A stretch of 64,000 nt of DNA from JAIBJN01 sp963775625 (GTDB lineage Bacteria; Actinomycetota; Thermoleophilia; Gaiellales; Gaiellaceae). The translations under genes and the position numbers were made by a program. Below the pieces are notes generated by a model. The model did not search any database and was not told the origin of the DNA. It saw nothing but the letters and a program-made list of their open reading frames with translations. The stretch covers positions 1 to 64,000 of the forward strand of contig CAVZJM010000006.1 of assembly GCA_963775625.1 (NCBI GenBank), read 5' to 3'. Position 1 is the first letter of the stretch. Every line of letters starts with the position of its first letter. Shown one piece after another: positions 42,342-49,652 of the stretch.

Positions 42342-43350
42342 GGGGTATTCCGACGACGATCATTACGGCAAGACGACGTTCGGCGTCATCCGCTACTCGC
42401 CCGACCCGGTCGTGGTCGTGCTCGACTCGACCCGGGCGGGGGAGACGGTGGAGGGGATCCCCGTCGTCGCCACCGTCGAGGACGCCCTGGCGTACGAGCC
42501 GACGGTCGCCCTGGTCGGCGTCGCCGTCGCCGGGGGCCGACTGCCCCCCGTGTGGCGCGGGATCCTGCGTGACGCGATCGACGCCGGCCTCGACGTGGAG
42601 GCGGGGATGCACGAGTTCCTCGCCGACGACCCGGAGCTTGCCCCCCTCGCGAGCGAGCGGGGCGTCGAGCTCCGCGACTACCGCCGCCCGCCGGCCGACC
42701 TGAGCGTTCCGACCGGCGAGAACCTCACGCACGGAGCAGCCGTCGTCCTCACGGTCGGCTCGGACTGTGCCGTGGGAAAGAAGACCGTGGCCGTCGAGCT
42801 CGACAGGGCGGCGCGCGGACGCGGCCTTCGCTCGGTGTTCGTCCCGACCGGCCAGACAGGGATCATGATCGCGGGCTGGGGCATCGCGGTGGACGCGGTC
42901 GTCTCCGACTTCCTGGCCGGCGCAGGGGAGAGGCTCGTGGTCGAGGGCGCAACGCGCGGCGACCTCCTGTTCGTCGAGGGCCAGGGGTCGATCATTCATC
43001 CGCAGTTCTCCGGCGTCACGCTCGGGCTCTACCACGGGAGCGCGCCGCATGCGCTCGTCCTCGTCCACCGTGCCGGAGACACGGAGCTTGAAGGCGTCCC
43101 GGGCCATCCGATCGTCCCGCTGCCGGAGCTGATCGAGCTCTACGAGCGCCTGGCGCTGCCGGTGCGCCCTGCGCGGGTGGCCGCCGTTGCCCTCAACACC
43201 GGCCGCTTCGACGACGAGGGCGCCGCGTCGGCGATCGCGGCCACCGCGGAAGAGACGGGCCTGCCCACGGACGACCCTGTCCGTTTCGGCCCTGAGCGTC
43301 TGCTCGACTCCGTGTTGGCCGCGCTGCCTTCGGGTATAACGGGCCGATGA
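42316..43350 (+). CDS. DUF1611 protein (DgcN-like, probable D-glutamate N-acetyltransferase)
   Basis: 344 residues. The N-terminal half is a small Rossmann-like domain; the C-terminal half has a P-loop-like segment VLTVGSDCAVGKKTVAVEL near 150-168 and EGQGSIIHPQFSGVTLGLYHG near 222-242, the marks of DUF1611. Members called DgcN acetylate D-glutamate for racemisation by DgcA. The 26-bp overlap with the epimerase and the 4-bp overlap with the M29 peptidase downstream show one transcriptional unit. Function is taken from the family and the gene pair; the acyl donor here is unknown. Confidence 0.82.
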   Translation: MKRYLALAEGYSDDDHYGKTTFGVIRYSPDPVVVVLDSTRAGETVEGIPVVATVEDALAYEPTVALVGVAVAGGRLPPVWRGILRDAIDAGLDVEAGMHEFLADDPELAPLASERGVELRDYRRPPADLSVPTGENLTHGAAVVLTVGSDCAVGKKTVAVELDRAARGRGLRSVFVPTGQTGIMIAGWGIAVDAVVSDFLAGAGERLVVEGATRGDLLFVEGQGSIIHPQFSGVTLGLYHGSAPHALVLVHRAGDTELEGVPGHPIVPLPELIELYERLALPVRPARVAAVALNTGRFDDEGAASAIAATAEETGLPTDDPVRFGPERLLDSVLAALPSGITGR

Positions 43351-44489
43351 CCGATCCTCGAATCGAGCGCCTCGCGAGCCTGCTGGCAGGCTATTCGCTC
43401 GAGCTCCGCGAGGGAAAGGTGCTCCGCATCGACAGCCTCGACGCGGGCTCGCCGCTCGTGCTGGCGCTGTACGGGGCCGCACTTCGCGTAGGTGCGTTCC
43501 CGTACACCAATGTCACCCTCTCGGGCCTCGGCGAGACGCTCCTCCACCACGGCTCGGACGAGCAGCTGACGTACCTGTCGCCGATCCAGTGGGAGGAGAT
43601 CGAGCAGCTCGACGCCCTCGTGACGATCTGGTCGGAGACGAACACGCGCGCTCTCTCGCGCGTCGACCCCACCCGCCACGCCAACCACATCGCCGCGCAG
43701 CGGAAGCTCTCGAACCGGCGCTGGGAGCGGATCTCGAACGGGGAGATGAGCTGGTGCGGGACGCTCTTCCCGACCAACGCGCACGCCCAGGAAGCAGAGA
43801 TGTCGCTCGCCGAGTACGAGGACTTCGTCTACGCCGCCTGCCACGTCCACGAGGACGATCCTGCGTCGCACTGGCGCGCGGTCTCCACGGAGCTTGGACG
43901 CCGCGCTGCAGAGCTCGGCAGCGTCCGCGAGCTGAGGATCGTGGGGCCGGACACCGACCTTCGCCTGGGCGTCGAAGGCCGAAGCTGGCTCGCGGCCGAC
44001 GGGCGCTACAACATGCCCGACGGCGAGGTCTTCACGAGCCCGGTCGAGACCGCGACCGAGGGCGAGATCCGCTACACGTTCCCGGCCGTCTACCACGGAC
44101 GCGAGGTCGAGGACGTCCGCCTCCGCTTCGAGGCGGGCCGCGTCGTCAAGGCCGAGGCCGGCCGCGGGAACGACTACCTGCAGTCACTCCTCGACATGGA
44201 CGCGGGCGCCCGTGTCCTCGGGGAGGTCGCCTTCGGGTTGAACTACGAGATCGACCGGTTCACGCGCAACATCCTCTTCGACGAGAAGATCGGCGGCACC
44301 ATGCACCTGGCACTCGGCTCCGGCTTCCCGCAGACCGGTGGACAGAACACCTCCGGCCTGCACTGGGACATGATCTGCGACCTGCGACACGAAGGCGAGG
44401 TCCACGCCGACGGCGAGTTGATCTGGAAGGACGGCCGCTTCCTGGCCGAGCCCGCGCTCGAGGCGGTCGAGAGCGGCGTCCATGGCTGA
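43347..44489 (+). CDS. M29 aminopeptidase, first of pair
   Basis: 380 residues. M29 (AmpS/AmpT, thermophilic aminopeptidase) metalloenzymes remove N-terminal residues using two metals. The C-terminal signature is intact: NILFDEKIGGTMHLALGSGF (Glu and His ligands near 310-328) and TSGLHWDMICDLR (His, Asp near 338-346). The upstream catalytic Glu region (NMPDGEVFTSPVE) is also present. It overlaps the DUF1611 gene by 4 bp. The second copy, starting 42 bp downstream, is about half identical by eye, a tandem duplication that may have split substrate range. Confidence 0.9.
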   Translation: MTDPRIERLASLLAGYSLELREGKVLRIDSLDAGSPLVLALYGAALRVGAFPYTNVTLSGLGETLLHHGSDEQLTYLSPIQWEEIEQLDALVTIWSETNTRALSRVDPTRHANHIAAQRKLSNRRWERISNGEMSWCGTLFPTNAHAQEAEMSLAEYEDFVYAACHVHEDDPASHWRAVSTELGRRAAELGSVRELRIVGPDTDLRLGVEGRSWLAADGRYNMPDGEVFTSPVETATEGEIRYTFPAVYHGREVEDVRLRFEAGRVVKAEAGRGNDYLQSLLDMDAGARVLGEVAFGLNYEIDRFTRNILFDEKIGGTMHLALGSGFPQTGGQNTSGLHWDMICDLRHEGEVHADGELIWKDGRFLAEPALEAVESGVHG

Positions 44490-44530
44490 GGACGCCGCTC
44501 GAAGCGCAGCCAGGCGCCGCCGGGCCGGAA

Positions 44531-45643
44531 ATGGCCTCTAGCAGGCTCGAGCGCCTCGCGGGCGTCCTCGTCGACTACTCCACCCGCGTCCGCGAAGGCG
44601 ATCTCGTCACGATTGACACGGCCCCGGCGGCCGCACCGCTCGTCCGGGAGGTCTGGCGGCGCGTGCTCGAGGCGGGCGGACATCCGCATCTTCGGCTCGA
44701 CGTCGACGGCGCGCCCGAGCTGCTTCTCCGCGACGGAAACGACGAGCAGGTGGGGTGGACGAGCCCGCTCCGTCGCGCCGAGGCCGAGCGCGCCGACGTG
44801 CGCATCGCCATCGAGGCGGACGTGAACACGCGAGCGAACAGCCGCGTTGCTCCGGAGCGCCAGGCGCATGTTGAGCGCGCTCGCGACCCGCTTCGGCGCG
44901 TTCACTTCGCGCGCGTGAGCGCCGGCGACCTGCGCTACGTGGTCACCCTCTTCCCGACGCAGGCGGCGGCTCAGGATGCCGACATGTCGCTGTCGGAGTA
45001 CGAGGACTTCGTCTTCAGGGCCGGTCTCCTCGACCGCGAGGACCCGCGCGCAGAGTGGGAAACGCTCGGCCGCGCGTACACGCGGCTCGCCTCGTGGCTC
45101 GACGAGCGGAAGGAGATCCGCGTCGTCGGCGACGGCACCGACCTCACGCTCGGCGTGGACGGGCGAACGTGGGTGCCGTGCGACGGTCGCGAGAACTTTC
45201 CCGACGGGGAGGTCTTCACGGGGCCGGTCGAGACGAAGGTCGACGGCACGATCCGCTTCACGTACCCCTCCAGCTACTCGGGCAGGCGCCTGGAGGGAGT
45301 GGAGCTCGAGTTTCGCGGCGGCGAGGTGGTTCGCGCCGAGGCTGACGAAGGTGCGGCGTTCCTGCGCGAGATGCTCGCGCTCGACGAGGGCGCCCGGCGC
45401 GCGGGGGAGTTCGCGTTCGGGCTCAACGAGGCCATCACCGAGTTCACCGGCCACACGCTCTTCGACGAGAAGATCGGCGGCACCGTTCATCTCGCGCTCG
45501 GAGCCTCGTACCCGGAATCCGGGGGCCAGGTTCAGTCGGCGCTCCACTGGGATCTCGTCTGCGATCTCCGGAACGGCAGCGAGGTCTACGCCGACGGAGA
45601 GCTCGTGTGCCGGGACGGCCGTTTCCTCGACGGCCTCCTCTGA
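44531..45643 (+). CDS. M29 aminopeptidase, second of pair
   Basis: 370 residues, paralogue of the preceding gene with the same metal-site motifs: NFPDGEVFTGPVE near 224-236, HTLFDEKIGGTVHLALGASY near 309-328 and QSALHWDLVCDLR near 337-349. ATG 44531 follows GGGCCGGAA, a modest ribosome binding site; no better start lies upstream. It is the last gene of the epimerase-DUF1611-M29-M29 cluster. A possible relic of the type-2 inverted repeat (GAGAACTC...ATGAAGCC) begins at its stop codon. Confidence 0.9.
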   Translation: MASSRLERLAGVLVDYSTRVREGDLVTIDTAPAAAPLVREVWRRVLEAGGHPHLRLDVDGAPELLLRDGNDEQVGWTSPLRRAEAERADVRIAIEADVNTRANSRVAPERQAHVERARDPLRRVHFARVSAGDLRYVVTLFPTQAAAQDADMSLSEYEDFVFRAGLLDREDPRAEWETLGRAYTRLASWLDERKEIRVVGDGTDLTLGVDGRTWVPCDGRENFPDGEVFTGPVETKVDGTIRFTYPSSYSGRRLEGVELEFRGGEVVRAEADEGAAFLREMLALDEGARRAGEFAFGLNEAITEFTGHTLFDEKIGGTVHLALGASYPESGGQVQSALHWDLVCDLRNGSEVYADGELVCRDGRFLDGLL

Positions 45644-45709
45644 GAACTCCTTTCGAAATGAAGCCGAGCGCAGCGGGGAGGCGTCCGTCCGGCCGCGTAG
45701 GTACTATGC

Positions 45710-45721
45710 GAACATATGTTC
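45710..45721. promoter_or_regulatory. LexA (SOS) box overlapping a start codon
   Basis: GAACATATGTTC, a perfect 12-bp palindrome and an exact match to the Gram-positive/actinobacterial LexA consensus GAAC-N4-GTTC. It contains the ATG (45716-45718) of the LysM gene. TACTAT at 45702-45707 is a fair -10 box, 8 bp before that ATG, so the mRNA may be leaderless and LexA would sit on the transcription start. Confidence 0.8.
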
Positions 45722-45979
45722 CCTTCCCGCTTCGCCCTCACGCTCCTCGCCCTCGTCGCCGTGCTCGTGCTCGTGGCCGCTCGCCCGTCGAGCGGGTCGG
45801 CTCCCGACGAGCGCTACGTCGTTCGCGCCGGGGACACGCTCTGGGAGCTCGCCGACGAGCGCTACGGCGGCGACCCACGCGAGGGCGTCTGGCGAATTCG
45901 GGAGCGAAACGGCCTGCAGGGAGCGTCGCTCCGCGTCGGTGAGGTCCTCTACCTGCCCGCCGCGGGAGGTGGTGCCTAG
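45716..45979 (+). CDS. LysM-domain membrane protein, probable SOS division inhibitor (YneA-like)
   Basis: 87 residues. One N-terminal membrane helix (FALTLLALVAVLVLVAA, about 6-22), a short linker and one LysM domain (YVVRAGDTLWELADERYGG ... LRVGEVLYLP, about 34-81) facing the cell wall. Size and layout match YneA/DivS-type proteins that block division during DNA damage. The LexA box at its start codon strongly supports SOS control. In many actinobacteria the homologue is next to lexA; lexA is not in this window. ATG 45716 is the only start and lies inside the box. Confidence 0.85.
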   Translation: MFPSRFALTLLALVAVLVLVAARPSSGSAPDERYVVRAGDTLWELADERYGGDPREGVWRIRERNGLQGASLRVGEVLYLPAAGGGA

Positions 45980-46116
45980 CCCGTTCTCCCCGAGTGGAGC
46001 CGGTTTCCGCGAACGTGGCCCGCGACACGAGGTCAGGCTGGGCGACGGGCCAGAGCCCAGGGCGTGTCGGCTCGTGCCAAAGGCGAACTCGAGGGGGCCG
46101 ACCCTACACTTGCGCG

Positions 46117-47220
46117 ATGGATCTCGACCTCGTCTTCCTCGGGACGTCCGGCTCCGTGCCGACCGCACGCCGGGCTCTCCCGGCCACCCTCGTGCGGCGC
46201 GGGGGTGAGCGGCTCCTGGTCGACTGCGGCGAAGGCACGCAGCGCCAGCTCCTCCGCTCGACGGTCGGGCTGATCGAGCTGCCGGAGGTCTTCCTCACGC
46301 ACTATCACGCCGATCACTACCTCGGCCTGCCGGGGATGCTGAAGACGTTCGCGCTCCGCGGCCGGGAGGTCCCTCTCACCGTCTACGGCCCCGCGGGCCT
46401 GAAGGATCTCTTCGGCGGCCTCCAGCGCATCTTTGGGAAGCTGACGTATCGGGTCGAGCTCGTCGAGCTCCGGGACGGCGACACGCTGGACCGCGGCGAG
46501 TACCGGATCCTCGTCTTCGGGGTTGCCCACGGAGTCCCCGCGAACGGGTACGCGCTCGCCGAGCTCCCGCGGCCCGGTCGATTCGACGTCGAGACCGCCC
46601 ACGCGCTGGGCGTGCCCGAGGGCCCGCTGTTCGGGCGCCTGCAGGCGGGGGAGGCGGTGCAGCTTCCGGGTGGAGGGGAGGTGCGGCCGGAGCAGGTGCT
46701 CGGCCCGCCCCGGCCCGGAAGGAAGATCGTCCTCACGGGCGACACGGCTCCGGCGGCGAGCGTGCTCGAGGTCTCGCACGAAGCAGATGTCCTCGTCCAC
46801 GAGGCGACCTTCGCCGAGGAGGAGCGCGGCCGTGCCGACGAGACCCTCCACTCCACAGGCGCGGGCGCGGCTGCTCTCGCAGGCGCGGCCGAGGCGCGCA
46901 TGCTCGCGCTCACGCACCTCTCCAACCGCTACTTCGGGCCCGAGATCGCTCGCGAGGCCCGCGCGGTCTTCCCCGCGACGGTCGTGCCGAGGGACTTCGA
47001 TATCATCGACGTTCCGTTCCAGGAGCGGGGCGGCCCTAGTCTCGTCAAGGCAGGAGCACGACCCGTCCGGGAGGAGGCCGGGGTCGATGGCGAGCATGGT
47101 GCAGGTGACGGTGGCGGGCGATCTCACGGAGGCGGAGGAGATCCAGGCGATCCTGCACTCGGCGGGGATCCCGTCGGAGCTTCACCCGGCGGTCGAGCAG
47201 CATCCGGCGGCGCTCGATGA
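46117..47220 (+). CDS. rnz: Ribonuclease Z (tRNA 3'-endonuclease)
   Basis: 367 residues as read. A metallo-beta-lactamase-fold RNase that cuts tRNA precursors. The zinc motif HYHADHYLGLPG is at about 63-74, the exosite/flap region follows, then VLTGDTAPA and VHEATFAEEE with ALTHLSNRY near 267. A normal RNase Z ends soon after DFDIIDVPFQE (about residue 305). Here the frame runs on with a glycine-rich tail and overlaps the next gene by 134 bp. A one-base indel near 47030 would give a stop (TAG) at the usual place, so the true end may be about 47036. Confidence 0.88.
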   Translation: MDLDLVFLGTSGSVPTARRALPATLVRRGGERLLVDCGEGTQRQLLRSTVGLIELPEVFLTHYHADHYLGLPGMLKTFALRGREVPLTVYGPAGLKDLFGGLQRIFGKLTYRVELVELRDGDTLDRGEYRILVFGVAHGVPANGYALAELPRPGRFDVETAHALGVPEGPLFGRLQAGEAVQLPGGGEVRPEQVLGPPRPGRKIVLTGDTAPAASVLEVSHEADVLVHEATFAEEERGRADETLHSTGAGAAALAGAAEARMLALTHLSNRYFGPEIAREARAVFPATVVPRDFDIIDVPFQERGGPSLVKAGARPVREEAGVDGEHGAGDGGGRSHGGGGDPGDPALGGDPVGASPGGRAASGGAR

Positions 47221-47320
47221 CTCGCCGCAGAAGGTTCTGGTCCCGGAGACGTCGCTCGAGGAGGCCCAGCACGCCATCGAGTCGATGACGGACCCCGACG
47301 AGCTCATTGGCGGGCGCTAG
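47087..47320 (+). CDS. DUF2007-like small protein
   Basis: 77 residues. The sequence (MVQVTVAGDLTEAEEIQAILHSAGIP ... VLVPETSLEEAQHAIESM) fits the small DUF2007 'putative signal transducing' domain, a ferredoxin-like fold with no known reaction. GGGAGGAGG precedes ATG 47087 at good spacing. It overlaps the apparent end of rnz by 134 bp in another frame. Its TAG stop (47318-47320) is the left end of inverted-repeat copy B. Confidence 0.75.
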   Translation: MASMVQVTVAGDLTEAEEIQAILHSAGIPSELHPAVEQHPAALDDSPQKVLVPETSLEEAQHAIESMTDPDELIGGR

Positions 47321-47485
47321 GAGGCTTTGGCGGAACGTCGCTCGTCGTCGGGGTGCGATGGTCGTTCTGAGGCAAGGACGCAGGGAGCGCTCGTAGCGGG
47401 AGGCTACGGGCGTGACTGAGGACGCGGCCTCGGGGCGAGCAGCGCGGCCCGACGGCACAGACTGCGTTTCGCCGGAGCCTCCTAG
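47317..47485 (+). repeat. MITE-like inverted-repeat element, copy B (169 bp)
   Basis: Reverse complement of copy A (5404-5572), same length, about 88 percent identical by eye. The ends CTAGGAGGCTTTGGCGGAACG and the reversed right end CTAGGAGGCTCCGGCGAAACG form a 21-bp terminal inverted repeat with three or so mismatches. TA lies at each end (47318-47319, 47483-47484). The left end holds the stop codon of the DUF2007 gene; the right half holds the GTG start and first 24 codons of the methyltransferase gene. Confidence 0.85.
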
Positions 47486-48218
47486 GGGCTCCCCGGACTT
47501 CGGGCCGCTCGCGGAGGATTACGACCGGCTGCGGCCGGCGGACGAGAACTGGTGGGAGCTCGTCGACGTCCTTGCCGCCGAGGGCGACGTCCGGGGCCGA
47601 CGCCTGCTCGACGTCGGCTGCGGCACGGGCCGTCTCGCGCTCGCCCTTGCCGACCGAGGCGCCAAGGTCTGGGGCGTCGACGCCTCGGAGGAGATGCTCG
47701 CCCAGGCCCGTGCATTCGTCGGCGGGCAAGTGGGCCTGAAGCTCGGCCTCGCCGAGTCGCTCCCCTTCAAGGACGGCTGGTTCGAGCGTGTGGTCCTTCG
47801 GCTGGTCGTCCACCTCGTCGACCGTGGGCGCGCCTTTCCCGAGCTCGTCCGCGTCCTGGGCCCCGGTGGTCGCGTGCTCGTCGCGACCTACACGCCGAAT
47901 CACTTCGAGTGGTTCTGGCTCACCTCGATCTTCCCCGAGGTGAGGGAGCTCGACCGCGTCCGTTTCCCGACCCCGGAGGCGCTGGTCGACGAGCTGCGCG
48001 TCGCCGGCTTCCGCTCCGTGCGGCTCCGGACGGTGCTCCAGCGCGCCGGTCTCAGCCGGGAGCAGGCGCTCGAGCGGATCCGCGGCCGCTACATCTCGAC
48101 GCTGCGGCTCCTCGACGACGCGACGTACGCGGCAGGCTTGGCACGCGCCGAGCGTGAGCTTCCGGAGACGATCGAGTCTCCACTCGAGTGGGCCGTCGTC
48201 ATCGCCGAGAAGGGCTAA
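47412..48218 (+). CDS. SAM-dependent methyltransferase (class I)
   Basis: 268 residues as read. The SAM-binding glycine motif LLDVGCGTGRLALALAD is at about 65-81, then VWGVDASEEMLAQAR near 87-101 (acidic motif II) and LRVLGPGGRVLVATY near 145-160. This is the UbiE/Methyltransf_11 type; the substrate is unknown. The first ~24 residues (TEDAASGRAARPDGTD...) are encoded by inverted-repeat copy B, and no other start codon precedes the conserved part, so the element seems to have supplied the start. Another element follows its stop. Confidence 0.85.
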   Translation: MTEDAASGRAARPDGTDCVSPEPPRGSPDFGPLAEDYDRLRPADENWWELVDVLAAEGDVRGRRLLDVGCGTGRLALALADRGAKVWGVDASEEMLAQARAFVGGQVGLKLGLAESLPFKDGWFERVVLRLVVHLVDRGRAFPELVRVLGPGGRVLVATYTPNHFEWFWLTSIFPEVRELDRVRFPTPEALVDELRVAGFRSVRLRTVLQRAGLSREQALERIRGRYISTLRLLDDATYAAGLARAERELPETIESPLEWAVVIAEKG

Positions 48219-48273
48219 GAGCTCGAAGCAGAACGAAGCCTTGTGCCGTCGAAGATCATTCTGATTCGAACTC
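48219..48273. repeat. Short inverted-repeat element (deleted type-2 MITE)
   Basis: GAGCTCGAAGCAGAACGAAG and, 13 bp later, its near-complement CATTCTGATTCGAACTC. The inner CCTTGTGCCGTCG matches, reversed, the right end of the element at 21764-21931. TAA flanks it on both sides (48216-48218, the methyltransferase stop, and 48274-48276). It looks like a type-2 element that has lost its middle. Confidence 0.65.
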
Positions 48274-48278
48274 TAAAG

Positions 48279-48632
48279 TCAGTAGACCAGGGTCGTTTCC
48301 GCCCACGCGGCCAGCTCGACGAGCTTCGTCGGCTGCGCGAGCTCGACGCCGTTCCTCCCGTCGACCTCGACGCCCCGCGTCTTGCTGGACATGCCGGACA
48401 GCGCGACCGGCACTCCTGCATCCTCCAGCGCCTGCCAGTGCTCGGCGACTGAGCCGGTTCCGATCCCGCGGGCCGCCTCCGCCGTCTCCGGCCGCACCAG
48501 CTGGACGGCGTCGCCCGCGAGGAAGAGGCGGACCTCGTGCCCCTCCTCCGCGGCGGTGCGGGCGACGAGGAACGCGAGCGCAGCCCTCGTCGGGTTCTCG
48601 GGGCCGGTTGCCAGGTTCACGAACAGTCGCAT
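48279..48632 (-). CDS. DsrE-family protein
   Basis: 117 residues. The fold and start (MRLFVNLATGPENPTRAALAFLVARTAAEEG) match DsrE/DsrF-like small proteins; some carry sulfur on a cysteine, but no cysteine stands at the usual place here (FLAGDAVQLVRPE), so sulfur transfer is doubtful. GAGGAGGAA precedes ATG 48632. The DUF1059 gene ends 2 bp upstream, so the two are one unit. Its 3' end abuts the short inverted repeat. Confidence 0.8.
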   Translation of the reverse strand: MRLFVNLATGPENPTRAALAFLVARTAAEEGHEVRLFLAGDAVQLVRPETAEAARGIGTGSVAEHWQALEDAGVPVALSGMSSKTRGVEVDGRNGVELAQPTKLVELAAWAETTLVY

Positions 48633-48634
48633 GT

Positions 48635-48793
48635 CTATTCCTCCTCGGCCATCCCGAGAATCTCGTCTCGGGAGAGCTTGCCGACCATCTCCGGGTGGCT
48701 TCGCTCCATGTGAGCCTCCACCCCGCTGACGAGCTCGCCTTCGCTCTCGGCGCGCACGACCTCGCCGCACTCGCAGTTCACCACCTTGCTCAC
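48635..48793 (-). CDS. DUF1059 small metal-binding protein
   Basis: 52 residues, GTG start with AAGGAGG upstream. The pattern SKVVNCECGEVVRAESEGELV ... HMERSHPEM is that of DUF1059, small proteins with a Cys-X-Cys-type metal site plus two histidines. The function is not known. It is too short for many gene finders but has good start signals and sits 2 bp from the DsrE gene, with which it is often paired. Confidence 0.8.
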   Translation of the reverse strand: MSKVVNCECGEVVRAESEGELVSGVEAHMERSHPEMVGKLSRDEILGMAEEE

Positions 48794-48862
48794 GACCTGC
48801 CTCCTTGCTCGCTGGTCGGGGCCATTGTCGCCCCGCGCCCTTGCGGTTACCTTGGAGGAACG

Positions 48863-49639
48863 TTGGCGCGCGACGACGGCACGAGGATCCAGCTCTGCGG
48901 GCGTCTGGTCGTGGAGCTGGGAGGGCGACGGGTGGAGGGCGACCTCCCCGGCCGGCAGGGGCGGCTCCTGCTCGCCTTTCTGGCTGCGGGCCGCTCTCGC
49001 AGCTGGGCCCGCAGCGAGCTCATCGCCGCCCTCTGGCCCGAAGGGGCGCCGGACGCGGCGGAGGCCTCGCTCGCGGCCCTCCTCTCCAAGCTCCGCCGCG
49101 CGCTCGGTCCGGAGGCGCTTCAGGGCAAGGCCGAGCTTCGCCTCCGCCTCCCTCCGGACGCGTGGGTCGATCTCGAGACGGCAGGCATGGCCGTTCATCG
49201 CGCCGAGTCCGCCGTGGCGCTCGGAAACTGGGAGGAGGCCTGGGCCCCGGCGCGCACCGCCCTGTACGTGGCCAATCGGGGCTTCCTCCCGGGCTACGAG
49301 GCACCGTGGATCGACGAGCGCCGCCGCTGGCTCGAGGACGTGCGTCTCCGTGCGCTCGAATGCGTGGGCACGGCCGGTCTGCGGATGGGAGGGACCGAGC
49401 TGGCCGCGGCCGAGCGGGCGGGGCGGTCGCTCGTCGAGGCGGCGCCGTTTCGGGAGAGCGGCTACCGGCTGCTCATGGAGGCGCTCGAAGCTCGGGGCAA
49501 CGTCGCCGAGGCCCTGCGGGTCTTCGACGGGCTCCGGGTGCTTCTGCGCGAGGAGCTAGGGGTGGCGCCCGGCCGGGCCGCGCAGGAGCTCCACCGGCGC
49601 CTGCTGACGCAGGTGGACGCCGTCCGCCCGAGCGGCTAG
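48863..49639 (+). CDS. BTAD/SARP-type transcriptional regulator
   Basis: 258 residues, TTG start after TTGGAGGAA. Residues about 8-100 form an OmpR-like winged helix (RIQLCGRLVVELGGRRVEGDLPGRQGRLLLAFLA ... SLAALLSKLRRALG). Residues about 105-250 are the bacterial transcriptional activator domain (VDLETAGMAVHRAESA ... GYRLLMEALEARGNVAEALRVFDGLR), made of TPR-like helices. There is no NB-ARC or ATPase part, so it resembles small SARPs. It lies 53 bp before pyrR; whether it acts on the pyr operon is unknown. Confidence 0.85.
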   Translation: MARDDGTRIQLCGRLVVELGGRRVEGDLPGRQGRLLLAFLAAGRSRSWARSELIAALWPEGAPDAAEASLAALLSKLRRALGPEALQGKAELRLRLPPDAWVDLETAGMAVHRAESAVALGNWEEAWAPARTALYVANRGFLPGYEAPWIDERRRWLEDVRLRALECVGTAGLRMGGTELAAAERAGRSLVEAAPFRESGYRLLMEALEARGNVAEALRVFDGLRVLLREELGVAPGRAAQELHRRLLTQVDAVRPSG

Positions 49640-49652
49640 CCTTCGCCGCGCA

